A stretch of 64,000 nucleotides of DNA, taken from positions 3,255,563 to 3,319,562 of the forward strand of contig OZ004594.1 of assembly GCA_963924555.1 (NCBI GenBank), read 5' to 3'. The first letter of the stretch is position 1; the number at the start of each line of letters is the position of its first letter. The notes under the pieces were generated by a model, which ran no database searches, had not been told where the DNA came from, and worked only from the letters and a program-made list of their open reading frames with translations. The stretch comes from Crambe crambe (taxonomy: Eukaryota; Porifera; Demospongiae; Poecilosclerida; Crambeidae). This document shows positions 48,153 to 57,233 of this stretch, piece by piece. The translations under genes and the position numbers were made by a program.

Positions 48153-50645
48153 ATGTCAAACACCCATCGGGCGTCACGGAGCAAGAGCAGACGACGCAGA
48201 AGCCTAAGTACCGCAGATTCAAGTGACGAACAACCCCGGGACCCCAGGAATACAGCAGAAAAATCCAAACAGCTAGTACCAGAGAAGGCAATGGCTACAC
48301 CAACGTCACAGGACTCTGGTCAAGCAGAGACACTTACCCAACTGTTACTCAAGATGGAGGAGCAGAGACTACTGGATGTGCAGCGCCGTGAAGAGCAGAG
48401 ACGCTTGGATGACGAGCAGCGGCGCAAGGACGACATGGCTCGAGAAGAACGGATGACACAGATGATGCTGCAGTTTGCCCAGACCCTTACCAGCCAGACA
48501 AACCAAAGGGAGATTGAACGTGAGGAAGCAAGACGGCTCCAGGAACAGAACCAGGAGAATGCTCGAAAGGCTGATGCAGAGAAACAGGCAGCCCTAGCCC
48601 AGGAAAGGGAAAGACAACAGATAGCTCTAGAGGAGGAGAGGATCCGACTTGAGCGAGAGAGACTGGTTCTTGACCAGGAAAGGAGACGACAGGAGCAAGA
48701 GGAACAGCGTAAAAGGGACAAGATCCGAGCTACAGCCCCAATGACCAAGATGAGCGAAAAAGAGGATGTCGAGACATACCTTGAGCTCTTTGAGAAACAT
48801 GAACAGTTTCTAGAGATACCAAAAAATCTTTGGATTGCTCACCTGAGGCCATTGCTGAATAGCAGAGCAAAGGATGTTCTGGTTGGAGCGCAGGCCCTGG
48901 ATGAAGCTGACTTCGATGCACTTCGTACTCACCTAGTGAAAGCACTTGGCTGCAGGACAGAATCTTTGGGCAGTCAATGCACCAAGCTTAGAGGCAATGA
49001 GGTAGAGACATTTGCCGAGTTGGAACACAGAACAAGAAAGCTCTACTCAAGGTGGTTGAAGGACATGGATGGACCACAGTGCTTACAAGCAGTAGTGCTG
49101 GAGAAGCTCTACTCATTGCTCCCATTACAGTGTATGCATCACTGTAGAGATAAGAAACCCAAGACTTCACTGGAGTTAGCTGGTGTTGTATCTGACTACT
49201 TGGCAGACCACAACCTCACATGGCAGGAGGCCAGGAGAGGAATGCGAAGGCAGACGACATATCACCAGACCCACTGGAAGAACTACCAAGGGAGACATGA
49301 CACAGAAAGGAAGTCTTCACCGACCGGTGGACCATTGGAATCTACCCAGCAGAAAGGTGACCAAACTAACAATAAAAACAACCCACAGCTCAATTCACAA
49401 TCTAAACAGTTTAAGCCCAAAAAGCCTAGGGATGCCAACTGGGAAAAAAACATTGAATGTTTTAACTGTAAAGAGAAGGGTCACATTGCTGCCCGTTGTC
49501 CAAAGAAGCAAGAACTTACCTATGCAGTTTCAACCCAGAATAGACTCATGGTTCAGGGTTCAGTGAATGGAAAACAGACAGATCAGCTGATGCTTGATTC
49601 AGGAGCAGACAGAACAACCATTTTTTCAACTTTCGTAAAAGAAGAGGATTACCTGGATGAGACGGTAATGCTAACTGGAGCCAATGGTTATTCCACACCA
49701 AGGAAACTGGCCAAGGTTCTAATTGAGATCGAAGGAAACCAGGGATACGTCAATGCTGTGGTGGCAGACTCCCCAAAAATGATGCTACTTGGAAGAGACT
49801 GGAAACCTTTCCTAGGCACACTGATCACTGCAGCAAAGAGACAGCAGATTGTAGAAGAAACTACCACCACTCAGGAGAAACTGGACCAGACAATGGTCAA
49901 GGAATCAGCTGTACAAGAAAACCAGAAGGTTGAAGACACTGCAGAGGTCAATCCAGTCCAAACGAGGAAAAGTAAAGCAGCAGAGAAGAGTCAACAAATC
50001 CAAGACAACAAGGAGACCGAAGATTCAGGAGCTGGTGCTACAGATCTCTTCTTACCAACTTTTGACCCTGTGCTAGATGTGGAGACTCGAGAGACTGGAT
50101 CACGACTGACAAGAGCACAGAAGCGAGAGCAGGCCAGAGATATGTGGAGGAAGGCCCAGCTGGAAGAGGATGCAGAAACACCACCTCTCTTCAAACTCAC
50201 CCCAACCACACTAGCAGAAGCTCAGAGGGAGGATGACAGCCTCCTGGAGGCTAGAGAGAAAGCCTCACAACATTTAGACAATTTCTGGTGGAATAACAGT
50301 TTGCTTTTCCATTCCCATGCAGATCCCCAAGGCCAGATGCAGGAGCAAGTGGTGGTACCTAAACCATACAGGAAGGATCTACTGGATCTCGCTCACAAAT
50401 CAGCCACTTCCGCTCACCTAGGAACGAAGAAGACCACCGCCAAGCTGTACAGACAGTTCTACTGGCCAGGACTTTCATCAGATGTGAAGACAGTCTGCAA
50501 GGAGTGCAGTGAATGCCAGAAAGCGGGGAAAGCAAACCGGCAGAAGGCACCATTGATTCCACTGCCAGTGATAGAGGAGCCATTCCAACGACTGGCAGTT
50601 GACATAGTGGGACCCCTCAAACGGACTAAAAGAGGCCACAAATGA
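48153..50645 (+). CDS. Retrotransposon gag-protease-integrase N-part (830 aa)
   Basis: Single frame from ATG 48153. Residues ~70-195 form a highly charged E/R/Q coiled coil; a gag-like helical region follows (~200-350). The zinc knuckle CFNCKEKGHIAARC is at ~435-448 and the aspartic protease site LMLDSGADRTT at ~478. Near residues 745-800 comes the integrase zinc-binding domain (YWPGL; final CKECSEC) and then LAVDIVGPL with the first catalytic Asp. The frame ends in TGA at 50643-50645, inside the integrase core, and continues in the same frame beyond it. Gag packages the RNA, protease matures the polyprotein and integrase inserts the DNA copy. No frameshift separates gag and pol. Confidence 0.93.
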   Translation: MSNTHRASRSKSRRRRSLSTADSSDEQPRDPRNTAEKSKQLVPEKAMATPTSQDSGQAETLTQLLLKMEEQRLLDVQRREEQRRLDDEQRRKDDMAREERMTQMMLQFAQTLTSQTNQREIEREEARRLQEQNQENARKADAEKQAALAQERERQQIALEEERIRLERERLVLDQERRRQEQEEQRKRDKIRATAPMTKMSEKEDVETYLELFEKHEQFLEIPKNLWIAHLRPLLNSRAKDVLVGAQALDEADFDALRTHLVKALGCRTESLGSQCTKLRGNEVETFAELEHRTRKLYSRWLKDMDGPQCLQAVVLEKLYSLLPLQCMHHCRDKKPKTSLELAGVVSDYLADHNLTWQEARRGMRRQTTYHQTHWKNYQGRHDTERKSSPTGGPLESTQQKGDQTNNKNNPQLNSQSKQFKPKKPRDANWEKNIECFNCKEKGHIAARCPKKQELTYAVSTQNRLMVQGSVNGKQTDQLMLDSGADRTTIFSTFVKEEDYLDETVMLTGANGYSTPRKLAKVLIEIEGNQGYVNAVVADSPKMMLLGRDWKPFLGTLITAAKRQQIVEETTTTQEKLDQTMVKESAVQENQKVEDTAEVNPVQTRKSKAAEKSQQIQDNKETEDSGAGATDLFLPTFDPVLDVETRETGSRLTRAQKREQARDMWRKAQLEEDAETPPLFKLTPTTLAEAQREDDSLLEAREKASQHLDNFWWNNSLLFHSHADPQGQMQEQVVVPKPYRKDLLDLAHKSATSAHLGTKKTTAKLYRQFYWPGLSSDVKTVCKECSECQKAGKANRQKAPLIPLPVIEEPFQRLAVDIVGPLKRTKRGHK

Positions 50646-53000
50646 ATTCTGACCGTGATGGATTTTTCAACGCGGTACCCAGAAGCGATCCCTCTACGGA
50701 AAACTGACGCCACTTCAGTTGCCAAGGCCCTGTGTGAATTCTTCACAAAGATGGGAATCCCACGAGAGATACTCTCGGATCGAGGGAGTAACTTTTTATC
50801 GAAAGTGATGAAAGAGATGTCAAGGATCTTCGGCATCAAGCAGATTGCAACTTCACCCTACCATCCCCAATGTGACGGGATGCTTGAAAGGTTCCACGGA
50901 ACGCTCAAGTCCATGGTCACGAAAATTGGAAAAGGAGCACAAGATTGGGACGAATGGCTACCTTTTGCATGCTTTGCTGCTCGAGATGCAGTGCACTCAG
51001 CTACTGGTTTTACTCCATTCCAGCTTCTATTTGGACGTGAAGTAAGAGGACCCTTGAAGTTGCTAAAGGAGCAATGGACTGGAGAAATTCAAGGAGGAAG
51101 AACAGTTGTGGACTTTGTGTCAAGCCTCCAAAAGAAACTGACGATCTCCCACCATCTGGCAAAAGAATCCGAGAAGGAAGCCAAGAAACAGTCCAAGCTC
51201 TACTATGACAGGACAGCGAAGCAGAGAACCATGGAAGTCGGACAGAAGGTGCTGTTGCTTCTCCCAGACGAACTTGACAAGTTCACAGCAAAATGGACAG
51301 GTCCATACGTCATTGAGAAGAAACTGTCGGCGGTGAACTACCAAGTTGCCACACCAGACAGAGGAAAGAAAAAGAGAGTTGTACATATCAACATGCTCAA
51401 ACCTTGGATAGAAGAAACGTCTGTCATGGCAGTAACATGTGCTGATGAAGACACAGACAGTATGGAGTTACCAATCCACACATGGGAGGTTGAGACTGGA
51501 GAACTACCACACATCAATCACTCCCTGACAGTTGAACAGCAGAAGGAATTACAGGAACTACTCAGAGATATTGGAGACAATCTCAGCAATGAACCTGGTA
51601 TCACAGAGACCGGACTCCATCACATCAGGACAGGGGACAGCCAACCAGTCTACCAGCAACCCCACCGAATACCACATGCGTGGAAGGATCAAGTGAGAAA
51701 AGAAATTCAGGCGATGCTAGATGCAGGGATAGTAGTGCCTTCTGATAGTCCCTGGACGTCTCCCATTGTACCTGTAAAAAAGAAAGATGGTAGCATACGT
51801 TTATGCATTGACTATAGAAAGTTGAACGAAGTTACAGAGGAGGACAGGTATCAGATGCCACGGGTGGATGATCTAATTGAACGCATCGGAAGTGCCCTCT
51901 TCATCACTACCATAGACCTCACCAAAGGCTATTATCAAGTGCCACTAGCAAAGCCTGACCAGAAGAAGACAGCATTCATTTCTCCACAAGGGAAATTTGA
52001 ATTTACAAGGATGCCCTTTGGCCTGAAAGGGGCTCCTACCACCTTTCAGAGGATCATGGACTCAATGTTATCAAAGCATTTTAAGTATGCATCCGCATAC
52101 CTTGATGACATTGTCATCTTTAGCCATTCTTGGACTCAGCACCTGGACCACATACGCAAAGTGTTCAAGACTCTGGAAGAAGCAGGACTGAAGGCTAAAC
52201 CAAGCAAGTGTCACTTTGCCATGCACGAGTGCAGCTATCTGGGACATACAGTCGGAAGAGGTGCCATCAGACCTGAACAAGTGAAGATAGATGCGGTGAA
52301 AAATTTCCAAAAACCAAGGACAAAAAAGAACATTCAAGCATTTCTTGGCCTCATAGGGTACTATAGGAAGTTTATCAAGAATTTTTCTACTTTGGCAGCC
52401 AGACTGACAGATCTGACACGCAAGGATTGTCCCAACAAAGTAACCTGGACTCAAGAGTTGGAGGAAGACTTCATTGCACTACGAGATGAGTTGTTGAAGA
52501 AACCGGTGTTGAAGTGCCCGGACTATCAGCAGATGTTTATTCTTCAGACCGATGCCTCAGATCGGGGAATTGGGGCAGTATTATCTCAGACTGACCTGAC
52601 AGGGAAGGAACACCCTATCGCATATTACTCGAGAAAACTGCTTCCAAGAGAGCAGAGGTATGCTACAATTGAAAAAGAGTGCCTGGGAATTGTATGTGCT
52701 CTCAAGCATTTTGAAGTGTATTTACTAGGCCAAGAATTTACCATTTGTACTGACCACAAGGCACTCAAGTTTCTTCAGAGAATGAAGAACAACAACAGCA
52801 GGTTGACCAGATGGGCTCTGGCCATCCAACCGTTCCAGTATGTCATCATTCATAAGCCTGGCTTGGACAATACTAACGCTGATGGTTTGAGTCGCCAAGC
52901 TTGGGATGAAGAAGACAATGAGTTGGAAGAACAATGGACAACTTCTCGCCAGAAGAAGGGGAGGGGAGTGTTGGACAAGAGCCGGCCTTATCCAACATAA
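50646..53000 (+). CDS. Retrotransposon integrase C-part, reverse transcriptase and RNase H
   Basis: Same frame as the previous ORF after the TGA. It holds the rest of the integrase core (VMDFSTRYPEA; SDRGSNF; the E in CDGMLERFHGTL), a GPY-type C-terminal module (WTGPYVIEKKL; HINMLKPW), then reverse transcriptase (SPIVPVKKKDGSIRLCIDYR; the active site YLDDIV) and RNase H (LQTDASDRGIG; IEKECLGIV; CTDHKAL). The frame ends inside the 3' LTR. No env-like frame. Without readthrough of the stop, RT would not be made as part of the polyprotein, so this copy may be non-autonomous. Confidence 0.93.
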   Translation: MLTVMDFSTRYPEAIPLRKTDATSVAKALCEFFTKMGIPREILSDRGSNFLSKVMKEMSRIFGIKQIATSPYHPQCDGMLERFHGTLKSMVTKIGKGAQDWDEWLPFACFAARDAVHSATGFTPFQLLFGREVRGPLKLLKEQWTGEIQGGRTVVDFVSSLQKKLTISHHLAKESEKEAKKQSKLYYDRTAKQRTMEVGQKVLLLLPDELDKFTAKWTGPYVIEKKLSAVNYQVATPDRGKKKRVVHINMLKPWIEETSVMAVTCADEDTDSMELPIHTWEVETGELPHINHSLTVEQQKELQELLRDIGDNLSNEPGITETGLHHIRTGDSQPVYQQPHRIPHAWKDQVRKEIQAMLDAGIVVPSDSPWTSPIVPVKKKDGSIRLCIDYRKLNEVTEEDRYQMPRVDDLIERIGSALFITTIDLTKGYYQVPLAKPDQKKTAFISPQGKFEFTRMPFGLKGAPTTFQRIMDSMLSKHFKYASAYLDDIVIFSHSWTQHLDHIRKVFKTLEEAGLKAKPSKCHFAMHECSYLGHTVGRGAIRPEQVKIDAVKNFQKPRTKKNIQAFLGLIGYYRKFIKNFSTLAARLTDLTRKDCPNKVTWTQELEEDFIALRDELLKKPVLKCPDYQQMFILQTDASDRGIGAVLSQTDLTGKEHPIAYYSRKLLPREQRYATIEKECLGIVCALKHFEVYLLGQEFTICTDHKALKFLQRMKNNNSRLTRWALAIQPFQYVIIHKPGLDNTNADGLSRQAWDEEDNELEEQWTTSRQKKGRGVLDKSRPYPT

Positions 53001-53246
53001 CTATAGGTATTGGCATGCAAGAACCTGCACAGACCACAAACTCACTGATTTTACCTTTTATGGACTTTTGCTGATTGGAGCAGCTCTGAAGCTAGCTCAG
53101 CAACAGCGGACAGACTGATTGATTTTGAGAACTGAGACTAGCTATCATCATATACATGTCTCATTTTCTCACTGTTGTGATTCATACAAATTATTCTATC
53201 AAAAGCTAGCAGCTGCTTAGCCCTACGTTAGAATAGAATCCCAACA
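52969..53246 (+). repeat. 3' LTR
   Basis: 278 bp, read as identical to the 5' LTR. Confidence 0.95.
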
Positions 53247-53778
53247 CCCTATATCTTCCACATTATATGAAGACATCACTGGGATAGACAGTCATCCTCA
53301 AAAGCTGGAGGAAGATTATAATGTACTGCAACAACATCAAGTGGGAGAAAAGAAGCATCAAGTCCAATATGAACAGCCTGACTATTCAAATGTTTTCCCC
53401 TCTGAGTTGTGCCAAACAGTTGAGTGTGGTCAGCAAAATACATTGGCGACCAATTCTCTATCCTTCATGTCACAAGCTTATGATGACATCATTGGTGTTG
53501 GTAGCCACCCACAACCCCCAAAGGTGGAAGATTATAATGTATTGCAACACAAACCTCAAACATTAAGAAGAGTGGAAGAGGAAGAGTATCAAGTTCTGGG
53601 GGAATGGGAGTCTCAATAAAATACATAATTGTCCAACAGGCCAAGTAGTTGACCTACCACTAACTTAACTAATAAAACTCATTCCCAACAAAACTGTTGT
53701 TATAAATAAGTATTATCAAAAAAATTAGTTATCATAAACTATATAATCGCATATAATAATTCTTGCTACTACCTATAC

Positions 53779-53815
53779 CTGTCTAGAGAGAGATTCTTTC
53801 ATCTCTCAGTCTGCA
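53779..53815 (+). promoter_or_regulatory. Conserved upstream block with short dyad, shared by the downstream half of the array
   Basis: CTGTCTAGAGAGAGAT then ATCTCTCAGTCTGC, with an AGAGAT...ATCTCT dyad, ~40-75 bp before the start codon of SR18. The same block precedes SR14 (~40890), SR15 (~42480), SR16 (~44158), SR17 (~46734), SR19 (~55471), SR20 (~57161), SR21 (~58815), SR22 (~60501), and in altered form SR7 (~26136) and SR12 (~35846). A TATATAATCGCATATA stretch lies ~40-60 bp further up in most. TATATAA as TATA box and the dyad as part of the 5' leader is a plausible reading. Function is inferred from conservation only. Confidence 0.5.
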
Positions 53816-53851
53816 CATGTAGAAAAATAATTACTTTGTTAGCTAGCTACT

Positions 53852-55309
53852 ATGAATTCTAACTCCCTGAAGCAGGGACACATGCTACCTGAACTGCTAG
53901 TCTACATTATGCTCTTCCAACTCCAACTAAAAGGTATGAACAATTTTTATTTACAAAAGGGATGAAAGTGTCTCTTCCATATGTAGTTACTGTAGCTGTA
54001 GAGACATGTGAGGAGACATGTGAGGAGCAAGGTGATGTAAGACTGGTGAATGGAACTGAATCAGGTTCTGCAGGACGTGTGGAGATATGCTTACCTCATA
54101 GTGATAGTAATGGAACACTGGTATGGGGAACAGTGTGTCACAAAGGTTGGGACAATAATGAAGCTAGAGTGGTGTGTCGTCAGTTAGGATTCAACACTAA
54201 CACACTACCAGGTACCTCTAGTTAACTGTATTGTATGAAGGGCAGCAGTTTATAGTGATTCTATGCTATATTGAAGGTCCCATTGCCTGCAGGCTTGCCT
54301 GCTTTGAGGAAGGGACTGGTCCAATACACTACATGAATAATACTGATTGTAGTGGCACTGAAACTAGATTGGTAAACTGTGCAAGATCAGCAAAAGAAGG
54401 CCTCTGTGATCACAGTAGAGATGCTGGAGTGATATGTGGTAATCTAACACTATACTGTAGTTAGCTCAATGCATACATGTATCATGAATGCATGAGTCAT
54501 CAGTGATACTACCACATGCAGAGTTATCCACAGTGGTGAACACCATCACACAGTGTACTGCAACAGTGACCAGTGAACAGCAGCAAATGAATTGCACACT
54601 TGCAGTGACCTCAGTCCAACATCTCTTTAGTACCAGTCCAAGGGTCACGGCAATCAAAGTTGAAGGACTAGCTGGTGGTCTGGGATCCTTAACTGCTGTC
54701 ATGACCTTGGTGACTGTGGGTGTGATTCTAGGATGGGTATGGTCATGTCACAACAAGATAAGAAATTTCTCCACCCAGAACAAATCGTAAGTATAAATTA
54801 TACTTAAAAGTAACACCTTATATGTACCATGCAATATATCCAGCACAAAAACTCAGATGACACAAAACCCTGCCTATCCAAATGTAGAGCTGTGCCGAAT
54901 TATCAAATCTAATCCAAAAGATCTCCCTGACCCTATATCTTCCACATTATATGAAGACATCGCTGGGATAGAAGACAGCCATCCTCAAAAGCTGAAGGAA
55001 GATTATAATGTACTGCAACAACCTCAATTGGGAGAAAAGAAGCATCAAGTCCAATATGAACAGCCTGACTATTCAAATGTTTTCCCCTCTGAGTTGTACC
55101 AAACAGTTGAGTGTGGTCAGCAAAGTACATTGGCTACTGATTCTGTAGATGGAAGATCCTTCACATCATCTTATGATGACATCATTGGTGTTAGCCACCC
55201 ACAACCCTCAAAGGTGGAAGATTATAATGTATTGCAACACGAACCTCAAAAATTAAGAAGAGTGGAAGAGGAAGAGTATCAAGTTCTGGGGGAATGGGAG
55301 TCTCAATAA
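53852..55309 (+). CDS. SR18: SRCR receptor with full eight-tyrosine alpha tail
   Basis: Exons 53852-53933, 53996-54211, 54277-54438, 54522-54786, 54844-55309; 396 aa. This is the clearest full-length model. Signal [24 protein letters not shown] with [53 protein letters not shown] and DAGVICG; stalk with NCT sequon; helix [28 protein letters not shown]. Tail motifs in order: NPAYPNV, STLYEDI, KEDYNVL, DYSNVF (Y-x-N), [27 protein letters not shown]. The stop TAA overlaps AATAAA. The tail is the same as that of SR21. Intact. Confidence 0.92.
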
Positions 55310-55541
55310 AATACATAATTGTCCAACAGGCCAAGTAGTTGACCTACCACTAACTTAACTAATAAAATTCATTCCCAACAAAAACTGCTGTCATAAATAA
55401 AAAAATTAGTTATCATAAACTATATAATCGCATATAATAATTCTTGTAGCTATAGCTACTACCTATACCTGTTTAGAGAGAGATTCTTTCATCTCTCAGT
55501 CTGCACATGTAGAAAAATAATTACTTTATTAGCTAGCTACT

Positions 55542-57001
55542 ATGAATTCTAACTCCCTGAAGCAGGGACACATGCTACCTGAACTGCTAGTCTACATTAT
55601 GCTCTTCCAACTCCAACTAAAAGGTATGATGAGCAATTTTTGATTGATAAAAGGGATGAAAGTGTCTCTTCCATATGTAGCTACTGTAGCTGTAGAGACA
55701 TGTGAGGAGACATGTGAGGAGCAAGGTGATGTAAGACTGGTGAATGGAACTGAATCAGGTTCTGCAGGACGTGTGGAGATATGCTTACCTCATAGTGATA
55801 GTAATGGAACACTGGTATGGGGAACAGTGTGTCACAAAGGTTGGGACAATAATGAAGCTAGAGTGGTGTGTCGTCAGTTAGGATTCAACACTAACACACT
55901 ACCAGGTACCTCTAGTTAACTGTATTGTATGAAGGGCAGCAGTTTATAGTGATTCTATGCTATATTGAAGGTCCCATTGCCTGCAGGCTTGCCTGCTTTG
56001 AGGAAGGGACTGGTCCAATACACTACATGAATAATACTGATTGTAGTGGCACTGAAACTAGATTGGTAAACTGTGCAAGATCAGCAAAAGAAGGCCTCTG
56101 TGATCACAGTAGAGATGCTGGAGTGATATGTGGTAATCTAACACTACTGTAGTTAGCTCAATGCATACATGTATCATGAATGCATGAGTTATCAGTGATA
56201 CTACCACATGCAGAATTATCCACAGTGGTGAACACCATCACACAGTGTACTGCAACAATGACCAGTGAACAGCAGCAAATGAATTGCACACCTGCAGTGA
56301 CCTCAGTCCAACATCTCTTTAGTACCAGTCCAAGGGTCACGGCAATCAAAGTTGCAGGACTAGCTGGTGGTCTGGGATCCTTAACTGCTGTCTTGACCTT
56401 GGTGACTGTGGGTGTGATTCTAGGATGGGTATGGTCATGTCACAACAAGATAAGAAATTTCTCCACCCAGAACAAATCGTAAGTATAAATTATACTTAAA
56501 AGTAACACCTTATATGTACCATGCAATATATCCAGCACAAAAACTCAGATGACGCAAAACCCTGCCTATCCAAATGTAGAGCTGTGCCGAATTATCAAAT
56601 CTAATCCAAAAGATCTCCCTGACCCTATATCTTCCACATTATATGAAGACATCGCTGGGATAGAAGACAGCCATCCTCAAAAGCTGAAGGAAGATTATAA
56701 TGTACTGCAACAACATCAAGTGGGAGAAAAGAAGCATCAAGTCCAATATGAACAGCCTGACTATTCAAATGTTTTCCCCTCTGAGTTGTACCAAACAGTT
56801 GAGTGTGGTCAGCAAAGTACATTGGCTACTGATTCTGTAGATGGAAGATCCTTCACATCACCTTATGATGACATCATTGGTGTTAGCCACCCACAACCCT
56901 CAAAGGTGGAAGATTATAATGTATTGCAACACGAACCTCAAGAATTAAGAAGAGTGGAAGAGGAAGAGTATCAAGTTCTGGGGGAATGGGAGTCTCAATA
57001 A
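55542..57001 (+). CDS. SR19: SRCR receptor, alpha tail
   Basis: Exons 55542-55623, 55690-55905, 55971-56132, 56214-56478, 56536-57001; 396 aa. The SRCR is the same as that of SR18. Differences from SR18 are few: stalk [12 protein letters not shown], helix AVLTLVTV for [17 protein letters not shown] for [14 protein letters not shown] for [13 protein letters not shown] for EPQKLRRV. All eight tail tyrosines kept. Most change is in the stalk and tail, not the ectodomain. Confidence 0.92.
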
Positions 57002-57233
57002 AATACATAATTGTCCGACAGGCCAAGTAGTTGACCTACCACTAACTTAACTAATAAAATTCATTCCCAACAAAAAATGTTGTCATAAATAAAAAAATTA
57101 GTCATCATAAACTATATAATCGCATATAATAATTCTTGTAGCTATAGCTACTACCTATACCTGTCTAGAGAGAGATTCTTTCATCTCTCAGTCTGCACAT
57201 GTAGAAAAATAATTACTTTATTAGCTAGCTACT

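Larger units (their letters stand above)
47774..53246 (+). mobile_element. Gmr1-like Ty3/gypsy LTR retrotransposon, 5473 bp
   Basis: Two LTRs of 278 bp with TG...CA ends (TGTTGG/CCAACA) that I read as identical, and a 4-bp target duplication CCCT (47770-47773, 53247-53250). A G/A-rich polypurine tract (AAGAAGGGGAGGGGAG) abuts the 3' LTR; a possible primer-binding site TGGTGGCAGCGG starts 2 bp after the 5' LTR. Domain order is gag, zinc knuckle, protease, integrase, reverse transcriptase, RNase H. Having integrase before RT is unusual for Ty3/gypsy and is the mark of the Gmr1 group. Identical LTRs mean recent insertion. One stop codon interrupts the integrase. Confidence 0.93.
46810..53619 (+). 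pseudogene. SR17: broken SRCR receptor gene, tail exon split by LTR retrotransposon
   Basis: Pieces: 46810-46882, 46919-~47109, 47174-47335, ~47419-47639, then the tail exon 47699-47773 + 53247-53619. Exon 2 lost 11 bp after CCTCATAG, shifting the frame inside the SRCR. Exon 4 lost most of the stalk with another shift. The tail has a deletion giving CCTGCCTAG, an in-frame stop right after NPA. The LTR element entered within CTGACCCTATATC of the tail. The 3' remnant still reads EDYNVL, YSNVF, YDDII and EEYQVL. The gene was probably dead before the insertion. Confidence 0.86.

Noticed and set aside
48320..48748. 142-aa Ser/Cys-rich minus-strand frame inside the retrotransposon
   Set aside because: Antisense of the charged gag coiled coil.
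47774..53246. Endogenous retrovirus
   Set aside because: No env frame; domain order and gag zinc knuckle fit an LTR retrotransposon.
54844..55309. Calling the tails classic ITAMs
   Set aside because: Gaps between YxxL/I/V pairs are 13-14 or 5 residues, outside the 6-12 rule, so only ITAM-like is claimed.
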